Assembly (NCBI RefSeq): GCF_000293885.2
Contig: NZ_CP010945.1
Coordinates: 6,934,155 to 6,998,154 of the forward strand
DNA length: 64,000 bases
Direction: 5' to 3'
Source: Pseudomonas fluorescens NCIMB 11764
Lineage (GTDB): Bacteria; Pseudomonadota; Gammaproteobacteria; Pseudomonadales; Pseudomonadaceae
Position numbers and translations under genes: made by a program. The stretch's first letter is position 1. Every line of letters begins with the position of its first letter. Shown here piece after piece: positions 40,019-48,858 of this stretch. Below the pieces are notes generated by a model. It did no database searches. It was not told the DNA's origin and saw only the letters and a program-made list of their open reading frames with translations.

Positions 40019-40828
40019 ATGACCAGGCACCCACCGCACAATGACTGGTTCCACCGCGCGCCCGATGTGGCGGGGCTGCAGCGCTTCGAGGCGTTTTTTG
40101 CCGGACATGGCTACGACCTGCACCGTCATGACACTTACGCCATCGGTCACACCCTCGCCGGCGTGCAGCGCTTTCAGTACCGCGGCGGTTGGCGCCACAG
40201 CCTGCCCGGTGGGACGATCGTGCTGCACCCGGACGAAATCCACGATGGCGAAGCCGGGACCGAGCTCGGATTCCAGTACCGGATGATGTACATAGAACCG
40301 GCACTTATCCAGCAGATGCTCGGCGGTCAGCCACTGCCGTTCATCAAGAACGGTTTGTCGACCGATCCATGCCTGTTCGCCGCCACCGAGGTTCTGCTGC
40401 GCAGCCTCGATACCCCCCTCGAACCGCTGGAAGCGCAAGACGCACTGTTCGATCTGGCGCAAGCCTTGAACAGCGCTGGCGGAGTCACTGCCAGGCATGC
40501 AAGCTTCGACTACAGGGCTGCGGAACGCGCGCGGGAATACATGCACAGCGCACTGGATCGCACCGTGACGCTGGAAGAACTGGCGCACCACAGCGGCCGG
40601 GATCGCTGGAGCCTGTCGCGAGATTTTCGCCTGTTGTTCGGCACCAGCCCTTACCGTTACTTGACCATGCGCCGCCTCGACCTGGTTCGTTCGCTGCTGA
40701 TTCAGGGCCAGTCGCTGGTCAGCGCCGCGCTGATCGCCGGCTTCACCGATCAAAGCCACATGACCCGCCAGTTCAGCAAAACCTACGGTTTGTCGCCAGC
40801 GCGCTGGATGAAAATGCACCGCCGCTGA
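40019..40828 (+). CDS. AraC-family transcriptional regulator
   Basis: 269 aa. The N-terminal half is a cupin-like AraC ligand-binding domain (HRHDTYAIGHTLAG, GTIVLHPDEIHDGEAG). The C-terminal 100 residues hold the two helix-turn-helix motifs (TLEELAHHSGRDRWSLSRDF, then SLVSAALIAGFTDQSHMTRQ). The start at 40019 (MTRHPPHNDW) is preferred to ATG 39863, which would overlap the divergent LysE gene. This arrangement (cupin AraC divergent from LysE) is common and suggests local control of an exporter. No clear Shine-Dalgarno is seen. Confidence 0.85.
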   Translation: MTRHPPHNDWFHRAPDVAGLQRFEAFFAGHGYDLHRHDTYAIGHTLAGVQRFQYRGGWRHSLPGGTIVLHPDEIHDGEAGTELGFQYRMMYIEPALIQQMLGGQPLPFIKNGLSTDPCLFAATEVLLRSLDTPLEPLEAQDALFDLAQALNSAGGVTARHASFDYRAAERAREYMHSALDRTVTLEELAHHSGRDRWSLSRDFRLLFGTSPYRYLTMRRLDLVRSLLIQGQSLVSAALIAGFTDQSHMTRQFSKTYGLSPARWMKMHRR

Positions 40829-40904
40829 GCCACGCACAATCGTACAAGAAGCACGCTGCTGCGGTGGCTATCGTGGTTTCACGATCAACCACGAGAGCTG
40901 CTCC

Positions 40905-41273
40905 ATGAAAGCCTACGAAAGCCTGAATTTCGCTGCAAAAATCTCCCGGATCGACGCGCACTGGACACCGCGGGTCATCGCCGAAATGAACGACTACCAG
41001 TTCAAGGTGGTGAAGCTGCTGGGGGATTTCATCTGGCATGACCACCTTGATACCGACGAAGCCTTCATCGTTCTCGAAGGCCAGTTGCGCATCGATTTTC
41101 GCGATGGCCACGTGCTGGTGAATGCCGGCGAAATGTATGTGGTGCCCAAGGGGGTCGAGCACAAACCGTTCGCCGGGCAGGAGGTGAAACTCCTGCTGAT
41201 CGAACCCCGGGGCGTGCTGAACACCGGCAGCAATGGCGGCGAGCGCACGGCTGAAAATGACGTTTGGGTGTGA
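40905..41273 (+). CDS. Small cupin-domain protein
   Basis: 122 aa single cupin. FIWHDHLDTDEAFIVLEGQ (about residues 43-61) gives the first metal motif and VVPKGVEHKPFAGQEV the second. Function unknown; such proteins bind metal and small ligands. The ATG at 40905 is 76 bases after the AraC gene stop on the same strand, so they may be cotranscribed. It converges on the flavin reductase gene, with stops four bases apart. Confidence 0.82.
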   Translation: MKAYESLNFAAKISRIDAHWTPRVIAEMNDYQFKVVKLLGDFIWHDHLDTDEAFIVLEGQLRIDFRDGHVLVNAGEMYVVPKGVEHKPFAGQEVKLLLIEPRGVLNTGSNGGERTAENDVWV

Positions 41274-41277
41274 CGTC

Positions 41278-41877
41278 TTAGGGCTGTAGGGTTTTGCCGT
41301 CCACCGGATCACCGATTGTCAGGAAATGCCCGCCTGCCACGTGGTGCAAGGTGCGCAACGCATCGTACCCCTCGAAGTGCCAGCGACCATCGCTGAATAC
41401 GCGGTCGTCCGCCTGAGCGGCAATCACTTCGGCCAGGAACAGATCGTACTGTTGGTGATTGCCGGGCTCCGGCAGCAGTCGGCATTCCAGCCAGGCCACG
41501 CAACCTTCGAGCATCGGCGCATCAATCAGTTCGCCGCCGAAGGTCTGCAAGCCATAGGTCTGGAATTTGTCCCGGCCCTGGCCCTGAGTCAGCTCCAGGC
41601 CGGACGTCGAGCCAACGGTTTGCACGATATCGGCCTGGGCGGCGCAGGGCACGTTCAGCACGAATGTGCCCGACGCTTCCAGCAGTTGCCGGGTCCAGGT
41701 GGACTTGTCCAGCACCACAGCAATTTTCGGCGGTTCGAAATCCAGGGGCATGGCCCAGGCCGCCGCCATGATGTTGCGCTGCCCGTCATGGGCCGCGCTG
41801 ACCAGCACGGTCGGCCCATGATTGAGCAGGCGATAAGCCTTGGACAAGGGAACCGGGCGGCGGTGGGAAGCGCTCAT
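41278..41877 (-). CDS. Flavin reductase family (FMN-binding split-barrel) protein
   Basis: 199 aa. PVPLSKAYRLLNHGPTVLVSA opens a flavin-reductase-like split barrel, with FEPPKIAVVLDKSTWTRQLL and GTFVLNVP typical of the family; it would bind FMN and use NAD(P)H. The partner is unknown. The start at 41877 (MSASHRRPV) is preceded by AGGAG; the upstream ATG at 41985 lies in the REP-like repeat and is rejected. Confidence 0.85.
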   Translation of the reverse strand: MSASHRRPVPLSKAYRLLNHGPTVLVSAAHDGQRNIMAAAWAMPLDFEPPKIAVVLDKSTWTRQLLEASGTFVLNVPCAAQADIVQTVGSTSGLELTQGQGRDKFQTYGLQTFGGELIDAPMLEGCVAWLECRLLPEPGNHQQYDLFLAEVIAAQADDRVFSDGRWHFEGYDALRTLHHVAGGHFLTIGDPVDGKTLQP

Positions 41878-41942
41878 GGCATCTGCTCCTGGGAAAAGAG
41901 CCGATTGTAGCGATTTCCCGAGATAGGGAGTTCGAGCAGTCG

Positions 41943-42020
41943 AAAAGATCGCAGCCTGCGGCAGCTCCTGCAGGGCGTACGCCATTCCAATGTAGGAGCA
42001 GCCGCAGGTTGCGATCTTTT
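41943..42020. repeat. Inverted repeat, GATCGCAGCCTGCGGC class REP-like element
   Basis: AAAAGATCGCAGCCTGCGGC at 41943-41962 continues to 41969 and returns as its reverse complement at 41994-42020 (25 of 27 bases match). The loop is about 24 bases. It lies between the flavin reductase start and the chemoreceptor stop, and could fold into a long hairpin. It is a third repeat family in this window. Confidence 0.85.
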
Positions 42021-42032
42021 AAAGGCTAACCA

Positions 42033-43349
42033 TCAACTCGACAGCTGATTGGCGAACTGTCCGACCGCATTCACCACCTTCTGCGCGCCGTCCTGAATCT
42101 CGACAATGACCGTCCCCGCCTCTGCCGCCAGCGCCAGGCCTTGTTCGGCCTGGAGTTTGCCGTCGGTCATCAGGGACACGGCGTTACGCGCCATGTCCTG
42201 GTTCTGACGGACCACCAGGACAATTTCATCGGTGGCCTGGCTGGTGCGCGAAGCCAGTTGCCGGACCTCGTCCGCCACCACGGCAAAACCGCGGCCCTGT
42301 TCACCGGCCCGGGCGGCTTCGATGGCCGCGTTGAGCGCCAGCAGATTGGTCTGTTCGGCAATGCCACTGATGGTTTTGACGATGGTGCCGATCACCAGCG
42401 ATTGCTCGTTCAAGGCCTCGATGCCTTCGCCGGCGGTTTGCATGTGCTTGGCCAGGTCGCGCATCACGTTCACCGCTTGCGTCACCACGGCGGTGCCGCG
42501 CTGGGCGCTTTGATCGGTATGCTGCGAGGTGCCATAGGCAATGTTCGCCGCTTCAGCGACGGCCAGTTCCTGATTGACCTGATCGGTAATCACCGTGGCG
42601 AACTTCACCACTTTGTAGAGCTTGTTGTTGGCGTCGACCACCGGGTTGTAGGACGCCTCCAGCCAGACCGTACGCCCGTGGCTATCCACGCGCTTGAAGC
42701 GGCCGGCGACATATTCGCCGGCATTCAGGCGTCGCCAGAAGTCCTGATACTCGGCGCTGTTGTATTCCTGCGCATCACAGAAGGTACGGTGATGTTTGCC
42801 CTTGATCTGCGCCAGGCTGTAACCCATGCCGTTGAGGAACCGTTCATTGGCTGTGAGCACGTTGCCCGCGAGGTCGAATTCGATCACCGCCGTCGAGCGC
42901 ACCAACGCACCGATCAGGTTTTCGTGCTCACGGGAGGCCTCGATGGTGCGGGTCAGGTCACTGGAAAAAATCGAGAAATGCTTGATCCGCCCGTCCGAGG
43001 AACGCACCGGCTGCAGGATCGAGCGCAACCAGGCCTCCTGGCCATCGCCACGCAGCAGGCGCACCGCACCGGCGAAATGCTCGCCACGGGTCAGCGCAGC
43101 CTTGAAACGGTGGTGGAATTCATCGGACTTCACGTGGGGAGGCACAATGTCTTCGATCGGACGATCGATCAGGTCATGGCTCTTGTAGAGCATCTCGCTG
43201 AGAAAGTTCTGATTCACCGATTGAATTCGCCCATCGGGATCAAGGGTCAGGACCAGCATCTCGCTTTCCAGACTTTCCTTCACTTGCTGAAGGCTGGAGA
43301 GTTCTTCGCGAAGAGCCGACAACTCTTGCTTCAAGCGTTTGTTGAACAT
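42033..43349 (-). CDS. PAS-containing methyl-accepting chemotaxis protein (Aer-like, soluble)
   Basis: 438 aa. No transmembrane helix is visible. An N-terminal coiled coil is followed by two PAS domains (about 40-145 and 155-265; markers [15 protein letters not shown] and [20 protein letters not shown] with WLEASYNPV). The C-terminal half is a methyl-accepting signalling domain with the hairpin [20 protein letters not shown]. It likely senses redox or a cytosolic ligand, possibly with haem or flavin in a PAS pocket. ATG 43349 ([10 protein letters not shown]) is chosen; ATG 43385 is an alternative. Confidence 0.87.
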   Translation of the reverse strand: MFNKRLKQELSALREELSSLQQVKESLESEMLVLTLDPDGRIQSVNQNFLSEMLYKSHDLIDRPIEDIVPPHVKSDEFHHRFKAALTRGEHFAGAVRLLRGDGQEAWLRSILQPVRSSDGRIKHFSIFSSDLTRTIEASREHENLIGALVRSTAVIEFDLAGNVLTANERFLNGMGYSLAQIKGKHHRTFCDAQEYNSAEYQDFWRRLNAGEYVAGRFKRVDSHGRTVWLEASYNPVVDANNKLYKVVKFATVITDQVNQELAVAEAANIAYGTSQHTDQSAQRGTAVVTQAVNVMRDLAKHMQTAGEGIEALNEQSLVIGTIVKTISGIAEQTNLLALNAAIEAARAGEQGRGFAVVADEVRQLASRTSQATDEIVLVVRQNQDMARNAVSLMTDGKLQAEQGLALAAEAGTVIVEIQDGAQKVVNAVGQFANQLSS

Positions 43350-43478
43350 GGGAAAGCACCGATGGGCAGAGATAGAAAGCGGCATGCAGCCTAGCCATCG
43401 GCCTCGGGAATACTTTCTGAAGAGTGTTTCAGGCTTGTCCTACAAAAATAGTTGTCATATCCGCCGCGCCATTTTCGA

Positions 43479-44792
43479 TCAGATGGCGCCCGCCGCCGGG
43501 CAACTGCCTGTTCTGGACATGCGCGCACCGAAATACAACGCGCTGCTCACGCCCACCGCGCCCATCACGGCGCAGAAAATCACGCAGATCCAAGGGCTCC
43601 ACGGCATCAGGCCAATCAGCAACAGCGGTGTGATACTCGCCCACGCGGCGTAGGCAATGTTGTACGTGAAGGAAATCCCTGAAACGCGAATCCGCGCCGG
43701 AAACAGGCTGACCATGACCGACGGCACCGCACCGACCACGCCGCAACCGAGGCCGGCAATCGCGTACGCCAGACCGATCCAGTTGCTGCCAATGATCAGG
43801 CTGGTATAGAGCACGCCAATGCCCAGTGGCAGCAACAGGCTGTATAGCATCACGGTGCGCCAGGCGCCGATGCGGTCGACCAGCAACCCGGCGAGCACAC
43901 AGCCGACGTTAAGGAACACGATGCCCAGCGCACTCAGGGCGAAGGTGTGGCTGGCGGTCATGCCGAAGGTTTTCTGCATCATGGTCGGGGTGATGACCAC
44001 GAACACCACCACCGCCGAGGTCAGCACGCAGGTAAGAATCATCGCCGGTAAAATGGCCAGGCGATGCTCACGCAGAACCGTGCGCAATGGCAGTTCGACG
44101 GCGGCATCACGCTTGGCCTGCATCGCCATGAACACCGGGGTTTCGCTGAGCCAGCGGCGAAGCCAGACGCCTATCACGCCAAATACGCCACCCAGCAGGA
44201 ACGGGTAACGCCATGCGTAATCGAGGATTTCCGCCGGGGTGAACGCCTGTGCCAGAAAGGTCGCCGTCAGCGCGCCGATCAAGTAACCAAAGGTCAGTCC
44301 CGCCTGCAGGAAACCGAGTGCATAACCACGGTGCGCGACCGGTGCGTGCTCGGCGACGAAGACCCAGGCACTCGGCACTTCACCGCCCACCGCCGCGCCT
44401 TGCAGAATGCGCAGGGCCAGCAGCAGCAGCGGCGCGAAATAGCCGATCTGGGCGTAGGTCGGCATGATGCCGATCAGCAGGCACGGCAGCGCCATCATCA
44501 GAATGCTCAGGCTGAAGACTTTCTTGCGCCCCAGCCGGTCAGCGAAATGCGCCATCAGGATCCCGCCCAACGGCCGCGCCAGATAACCGGTCACGAAAAT
44601 CCCGAAACTTTGCAGCAGGCGCAGCCATTCGGGCATTTCCGGCGGAAAGAACAGCTGGCTGAGGGTCAGGGCGAAAAACACGAAAATGATGAAATCGTAG
44701 ATTTCCAGCGCACCACCGAGGGCCGCGAGGCCGAGGGTCTTGTAGTCCGAGCGGCTGAACGGTGCCGGGCGCGAATCGTTATGGGCTGTCAT
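43479..44792 (-). CDS. MFS transporter, metabolite:H+ symporter (MHS) type
   Basis: 437 aa, about 12 membrane helices. LGGALEIYDFIIFVFFALTL, FADRLGRKKVFSLSI and RILQGAAVGGEVPSAWVFVAE fit the MHS group that imports organic acids or betaines. The substrate is not readable. The start at 44792 (MTAHNDSRPAPFS) is preferred to ATG 44843, which adds a non-conserved leader. It is divergent from the AtoE-like transporter, with about 200 bases between. Confidence 0.87.
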   Translation of the reverse strand: MTAHNDSRPAPFSRSDYKTLGLAALGGALEIYDFIIFVFFALTLSQLFFPPEMPEWLRLLQSFGIFVTGYLARPLGGILMAHFADRLGRKKVFSLSILMMALPCLLIGIMPTYAQIGYFAPLLLLALRILQGAAVGGEVPSAWVFVAEHAPVAHRGYALGFLQAGLTFGYLIGALTATFLAQAFTPAEILDYAWRYPFLLGGVFGVIGVWLRRWLSETPVFMAMQAKRDAAVELPLRTVLREHRLAILPAMILTCVLTSAVVVFVVITPTMMQKTFGMTASHTFALSALGIVFLNVGCVLAGLLVDRIGAWRTVMLYSLLLPLGIGVLYTSLIIGSNWIGLAYAIAGLGCGVVGAVPSVMVSLFPARIRVSGISFTYNIAYAAWASITPLLLIGLMPWSPWICVIFCAVMGAVGVSSALYFGARMSRTGSCPAAGAI

Positions 44793-44992
44793 CAAAAAAA
44801 CTCTGGTGTAGGCAAAAAACCAAGGCGCCCATGGTCTACGCAAACGCGCCAGTGGACAACCCGTTAGACCAAAGTCTCAGCCAGGTAAAACTTCGTCACA
44901 AAACATGACCGTTTGATTTACTGTTGGCACCTGTCCAGACGGGCCTCTGCGGCCTGGAAGACCACAACAAACATAAAAATAGAGGTACTCCC

Positions 44993-46411
44993 GTGGCTGC
45001 TGATATCGAAGATACCCGCTCTGCCCGCTTTGCCCTGCGCTGTTCAAGTTTTGCCGAACGCTGGTTTCCCGATTCCTGGGTGTTCGCCGCGCTGGCGGTG
45101 ATTATCGTCGCCGTCGCCACCCTGTTCATGGGCGCCAAGCCCACCGACGCGGCCATGGCGTTCGGTGACGGGTTCTGGAGCCTGATCCCGTTCACCATGC
45201 AAATGGCGTTCGTGGTGATCGGCGGCTATGTGGTCGCCAGCTCGCCGCCTGCCGTGAAGCTGATCGACCGTCTGGCGCGAATCCCGAAGAACGGTCGTTC
45301 CGCCGTGGCGTGGGTGGCGCTGATTTCCATGGTCGCGTCGCTGCTGAACTGGGGTTTGTCGCTGGTGTTCGGCGGCTTGCTGGTGCGCGCCCTCGCCCGC
45401 CGTGTCGATCTGAAAATGGATTACCGCGCGGCCGGCGCCGCAGCGTATTTGGGCCTTGGCGCCGTGTGGGCCTTGGGCCTGTCGTCGTCCGCTGCGCAAT
45501 TGCAGGCCAACCCGGCCAGCCTGCCGCCGTCGATTCTGTCGATCACCGGGGTGATTCCTTTCACACAGACGATCTTTCTCTGGCAGTCCGGCGTGATGTT
45601 GCTGGCGCTGATCGTCATTTCGCTGATCATTGCCTACGCCACCGCACCCGGCCCGAACTCGGCCCGTGATGCCAAAGCCTGCGGCATCGATCCAAGCTTC
45701 AACCTGCCGCCACTGCAACCGCGCACTCGTCCCGGCGAATGGCTGGAACACAGCCCGTTGCTGACGATTCTGCTGGTGTTGCTGGCAGCCGGGTGGCTGT
45801 TCCACGAGTTCTCGACCAAACCGGCGATCAGCGCGATTTCCGGGCTGAACACCTACAACTTCCTGTTCATCATGCTCGGCGCCCTGCTGCACTGGCGCCC
45901 GCGCAGTTTCCTCGATGCGGTGTCCCGCGCGGTTCCGACCACCACCGGCGTACTGATCCAGTTCCCGTTGTACGGCTCGATCGCCGCGCTGATGACCACG
46001 GTCAAAGGCACTGACGCGCAAACCCTGGCTCACCACATCTCGACCTTTTTCGTACAAATTGCCTCCCACGACACTTACGCGCTGCTGATGGGCGTGTACT
46101 CGGCGATCCTCGGATTCTTCATTCCGTCGGGCGGCGGCAAGTGGATCATCGAAGCGCCGTACGTGATGCAAGTGGCCACCGACCTGAACTACCACCTGGG
46201 CTGGGCCGTGCAGATCTACAACGCCGCCGAAGCCCTGCCGAACCTGATCAACCCGTTCTACATGCTGCCATTGCTGGGCGTGCTGGGGTTGAAGGCGCGG
46301 GACTTGATCGGGTTTTCGTTCGTGCAACTGCTGGTGCACACGCCGCTGGTGCTGTTTCTGCTGTGGGCGTTGGGGACGACGCTGACGTATACGGCGCCGG
46401 TGATGCCGTAA
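44993..46411 (+). CDS. Short-chain fatty acid transporter, AtoE/TIGR00366 family
   Basis: 472 aa with about 12 hydrophobic helices. CSSFAERWFPDSWVFAALAV near the N-terminus, NWGLSLVFGGLLVRALAR and FFIPSGGGKWIIEAPYVMQ are characteristic of the AtoE-like family that takes up short-chain fatty acids. GTG at 44993 follows AGAGG with seven-base spacing, giving VAADIEDTRS; an ATG at 44924 would add residues in the leader. A hairpin follows the stop. Confidence 0.87.
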   Translation: MAADIEDTRSARFALRCSSFAERWFPDSWVFAALAVIIVAVATLFMGAKPTDAAMAFGDGFWSLIPFTMQMAFVVIGGYVVASSPPAVKLIDRLARIPKNGRSAVAWVALISMVASLLNWGLSLVFGGLLVRALARRVDLKMDYRAAGAAAYLGLGAVWALGLSSSAAQLQANPASLPPSILSITGVIPFTQTIFLWQSGVMLLALIVISLIIAYATAPGPNSARDAKACGIDPSFNLPPLQPRTRPGEWLEHSPLLTILLVLLAAGWLFHEFSTKPAISAISGLNTYNFLFIMLGALLHWRPRSFLDAVSRAVPTTTGVLIQFPLYGSIAALMTTVKGTDAQTLAHHISTFFVQIASHDTYALLMGVYSAILGFFIPSGGGKWIIEAPYVMQVATDLNYHLGWAVQIYNAAEALPNLINPFYMLPLLGVLGLKARDLIGFSFVQLLVHTPLVLFLLWALGTTLTYTAPVMP

Positions 46412-46418
46412 ACGGAGT

Positions 46419-46450
46419 TGATTGCACCTGTTGTGAGGCAGGTGCAATCA
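46419..46450 (+). terminator. Perfect 12-bp hairpin after the AtoE-like gene, weak terminator
   Basis: TGATTGCACCTG and CAGGTGCAATCA pair perfectly around an eight-base loop, eight bases after the stop. No T run follows, so it may act as an mRNA-stabilising hairpin or Rho-dependent pause rather than a true intrinsic terminator. Confidence 0.5.
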
Positions 46451-46502
46451 GCCTTGATCGGTGGGTAACACCTTCAGAAGTTCAAGCAAAGCGGCTTGGA
46501 CT

Positions 46503-46830
46503 TTATTCCACACCACTAGTAGCCGTGAGCAATGCGATTGCGCATGGACGAGCCTGCTCAAGCACTTGCTGGCGAAACTTCACTGGAAGATCGCCGGGCG
46601 TCAGCAGATCTACACTACCCCCCAACAAATCCTCGAGTTCGACCTGAAGACCGCCAAGATCAAAAAGCGTGGCGCCTGGCAGTGCATCTACCAGCAAATC
46701 AAGGTCACTCCCCCTCTTTATCCGTTCCGAGCAGTGCTGAACCAAACACGCGAGGATTGGCTGTACGAAAGCGGCCTACAACCTCGCGAACGGCTGCTCG
46801 TTGCAGATCAAGAGCGGTGGAGGGCTTCAT
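46503..46830 (-). pseudogene. MntA-like nucleotidyltransferase remnant with frameshift
   Basis: Reading leftward from ATG 46830 (after AAAGGTG), the protein begins MKPSTALDLQRAAVREVV and reaches VFGSALLGTDKEG, then stops. Shifting one base in a run of five G (46710-46714) restores SDLDLLVDALPGATLFDLGG and the continuation VDLLTPGDLP, ending near 46503. Together these give the GSxxxGxxxxxSDxDL pattern of the MNT antitoxin-type nucleotidyltransferase (MntA of HEPN/MNT pairs). The normal C-terminus is replaced by CAIALLTATSGVE, and no HEPN partner is seen. I read it as a decayed module. Confidence 0.72.
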
Positions 46831-46973
46831 TTTTCACCTTTACCCAGTGCAGTATTGCGCCAGTCCAGCAGTGCTTGAGAGAGGTAGACACTGCGCCACT
46901 GGTAACCTGACCTGTCACATCCCACTGTACCCGCCTCCGCTTCAGAGGCCCACACGCTGAAAAGGATCTGAGC

Positions 46974-48146
46974 ATGTTCAAACTCGCAGGACTCACTCTC
47001 GCCGCCCTCACCCTGAGTGCCGCCGCCCATGCGGACGCCGATCTGAAGCTGGGCAGCACCGAGCGCGTCACCCGGCTGTTTGCTTACCCCAACAACTGCA
47101 ACGTGATCTGCTTTCGCAACTGGACGCTGGAGCAAACCGTCGAGCATTACCTGACGCAAAGCGTGCAGCGCGATGGTTACAGTGATGCGAAGGTGCAGGT
47201 CAAAACCGATAACGATCAACTCTATGCCGCGATCACCGGGGTGCCCCGGGGCTATGAAAAGCCGTTGGCGGCGCTGCTCGATGCAGGCGACCTGGCCTAC
47301 ACCGGCGCCAGCAAGCTGAATGCCGACGGCAAATGGGCTTACAGCTGGTATTTGTTCCTGCCGCTGGGCATGGCGCTGGAGAACCGCAGAAGCGTCGAGT
47401 TGCTGCACTTCCCGCCGGATTACTCTCTGACCCAGGCGCAGGATTACCTGAAATCGGCCACCACTGATCGGTGGGCCACGTTGCTGACGGTCAACGGGAT
47501 CGCTGCCGATCAGACGCCGGCATTCCAGACCATCATCGACATCGCCCCGATTGCCGCGCCCTCCAACGCCGGCAAGGATCTGGAAGGCGTCTACGACTAC
47601 TTCAAGGACTACCAGACCACCATGGTCAAGGAAGTCAGCCAGAACGCCAGCGGTACCACGCTGCCGATGGTCGCGTTCGGTGCGCCGGTACGCAACTGGA
47701 TCAAGCAGCAATATGGGCCGACCGTAAACGTGCTGGGCCTGGCAACCATCAGTCCGAAGGACGGGGTAAAAGTGCCGGTGCTGGGTTCCAACCACCCGAG
47801 CTACATCTGGTACGCCGCCGACCCGGACAGCTATTCCGGTAAGGATGCCCAGGCCCAGGCCGACGCGGCGGGCCTGAAAGTCATGGGCCAGGATTTGAGT
47901 GCCGCGTGCTGGCAGGCCGCCATGGGCCGAGACCCGGACAGCAATCCAGACATTGAACTGAGAAGTTGCACCCAGACCTGGCAGGTGGCCCAGGCCGATA
48001 AGACCTGCGAGCTGTTCTACACCTCGATCCGCAACCTGACGCCAGGACAAGCCACGGCCAAATGCTCGACGGCGCCGATCAAGACTCAGCTCAAACAGCT
48101 CAAGGTCCCGGCGCCTGCGACCGCGGTACCTGCTCCACATTTGTAA
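46974..48146 (+). CDS. Exported protein of unknown function, cysteine-containing
   Basis: 390 aa. The signal peptide is MFKLAGLTLAALTLSAAAHA with probable cleavage after AHA (residue 20). The mature part is hydrophilic with mixed alpha/beta character and six cysteines (NNCNVICF near the N-terminus; AACWQ, RSCTQT, KTCELF, AKCST in the C-terminal third), suggesting disulfides in the periplasm. A Pro/Ala-rich tail ends the protein. I do not recognise the family. ATG 46974 follows AAAGGA. It is monocistronic, flanked by the MntA remnant and a SET-domain gene. Confidence 0.75.
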   Translation: MFKLAGLTLAALTLSAAAHADADLKLGSTERVTRLFAYPNNCNVICFRNWTLEQTVEHYLTQSVQRDGYSDAKVQVKTDNDQLYAAITGVPRGYEKPLAALLDAGDLAYTGASKLNADGKWAYSWYLFLPLGMALENRRSVELLHFPPDYSLTQAQDYLKSATTDRWATLLTVNGIAADQTPAFQTIIDIAPIAAPSNAGKDLEGVYDYFKDYQTTMVKEVSQNASGTTLPMVAFGAPVRNWIKQQYGPTVNVLGLATISPKDGVKVPVLGSNHPSYIWYAADPDSYSGKDAQAQADAAGLKVMGQDLSAACWQAAMGRDPDSNPDIELRSCTQTWQVAQADKTCELFYTSIRNLTPGQATAKCSTAPIKTQLKQLKVPAPATAVPAPHL

Positions 48147-48327
48147 AATGCTGAACCACGTTCCTGCGTGAGCCTTGGCTGACGTGGGAACGCGCGTTTT
48201 TCCTCTGTCAGTTATGACAGTAGACCGGTTGTTTCTTTTGCGAGAGTCTTGGGAGGTCCCCATGCGCTGCAGGGCTGACAGGATGTCAGCTGACGGAAGT
48301 CGCAGCGCCCCGCCGACAAGGATTGTT

Positions 48328-48840
48328 ATGAAAGCCCACGCTGAACAAGCATTACCCCCACCGCCGTCCAAAGGCATCTACCCGTTTGTTGAGCTGCCGT
48401 TGAGCCTTGGATTCCCCTCCCTGGAAGATTTTCAGATCGTCTATAGCCCTCAGGCAAAGGCAAAAGCCGTCTGCGCTCTGCGGGAGTTTCCACGCCTGAG
48501 TCGAATCTGCCGGGTTTCCGGACATCTATTGCCGTATCGCTGTCGACATACCCGGCAAATGGCGCCGGGCATCCACGTGTACGACCCACGGTTCTGTGGA
48601 TTGCTCAGCCACGCCTGCGACCCCAACACCTTTCTCGACATGAGCGAGCTATGGTTATGGGCGCTGAAAGACATCAGGAAAGGCGATCGGCTGACGATTG
48701 ATTTAGCCATGACCGAAGACAAGCTGCAGCGGCAATTCGCCTGCCGCTGCGCCTGTCCTTGCTGCCGAGGCTGGATCACTGGCTACGACGAAACACCGAA
48801 TGTCGATGGCCAGTCGTTCTTCCAGCATTGGCGTCGGTGA
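48328..48840 (+). CDS. SET-domain protein with post-SET cysteines
   Basis: 170 aa. LLSHACDPNT (92-101) corresponds to the SET NHSCxPN motif with Asn replaced by Ser. ELWLWALKDIRKGDRLTIDL (107-126) matches the following SET core where the usual DY is DL. The C-terminus has FACRCACPCCRG, fitting the post-SET FxCxCxxxxCxG zinc motif (Cys139, 141, 146). It could be a protein lysine methyltransferase, but the N-terminal SET part is short and degenerate. ATG 48328 follows AAGGA; ATG 48175 is rejected. Bacterial SET proteins are scattered and probably transferred. Confidence 0.78.
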   Translation: MKAHAEQALPPPPSKGIYPFVELPLSLGFPSLEDFQIVYSPQAKAKAVCALREFPRLSRICRVSGHLLPYRCRHTRQMAPGIHVYDPRFCGLLSHACDPNTFLDMSELWLWALKDIRKGDRLTIDLAMTEDKLQRQFACRCACPCCRGWITGYDETPNVDGQSFFQHWRR

Positions 48841-48858
48841 AGCCTTTGCTGATGTTAT

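Noticed and set aside
46827..48377. 516-codon leftward frame across the exported protein gene taken as a single protein
   Set aside because: Most of it is antisense to a gene with a signal peptide; only its last ~30 codons look protein-like and are reported separately as a scrap.
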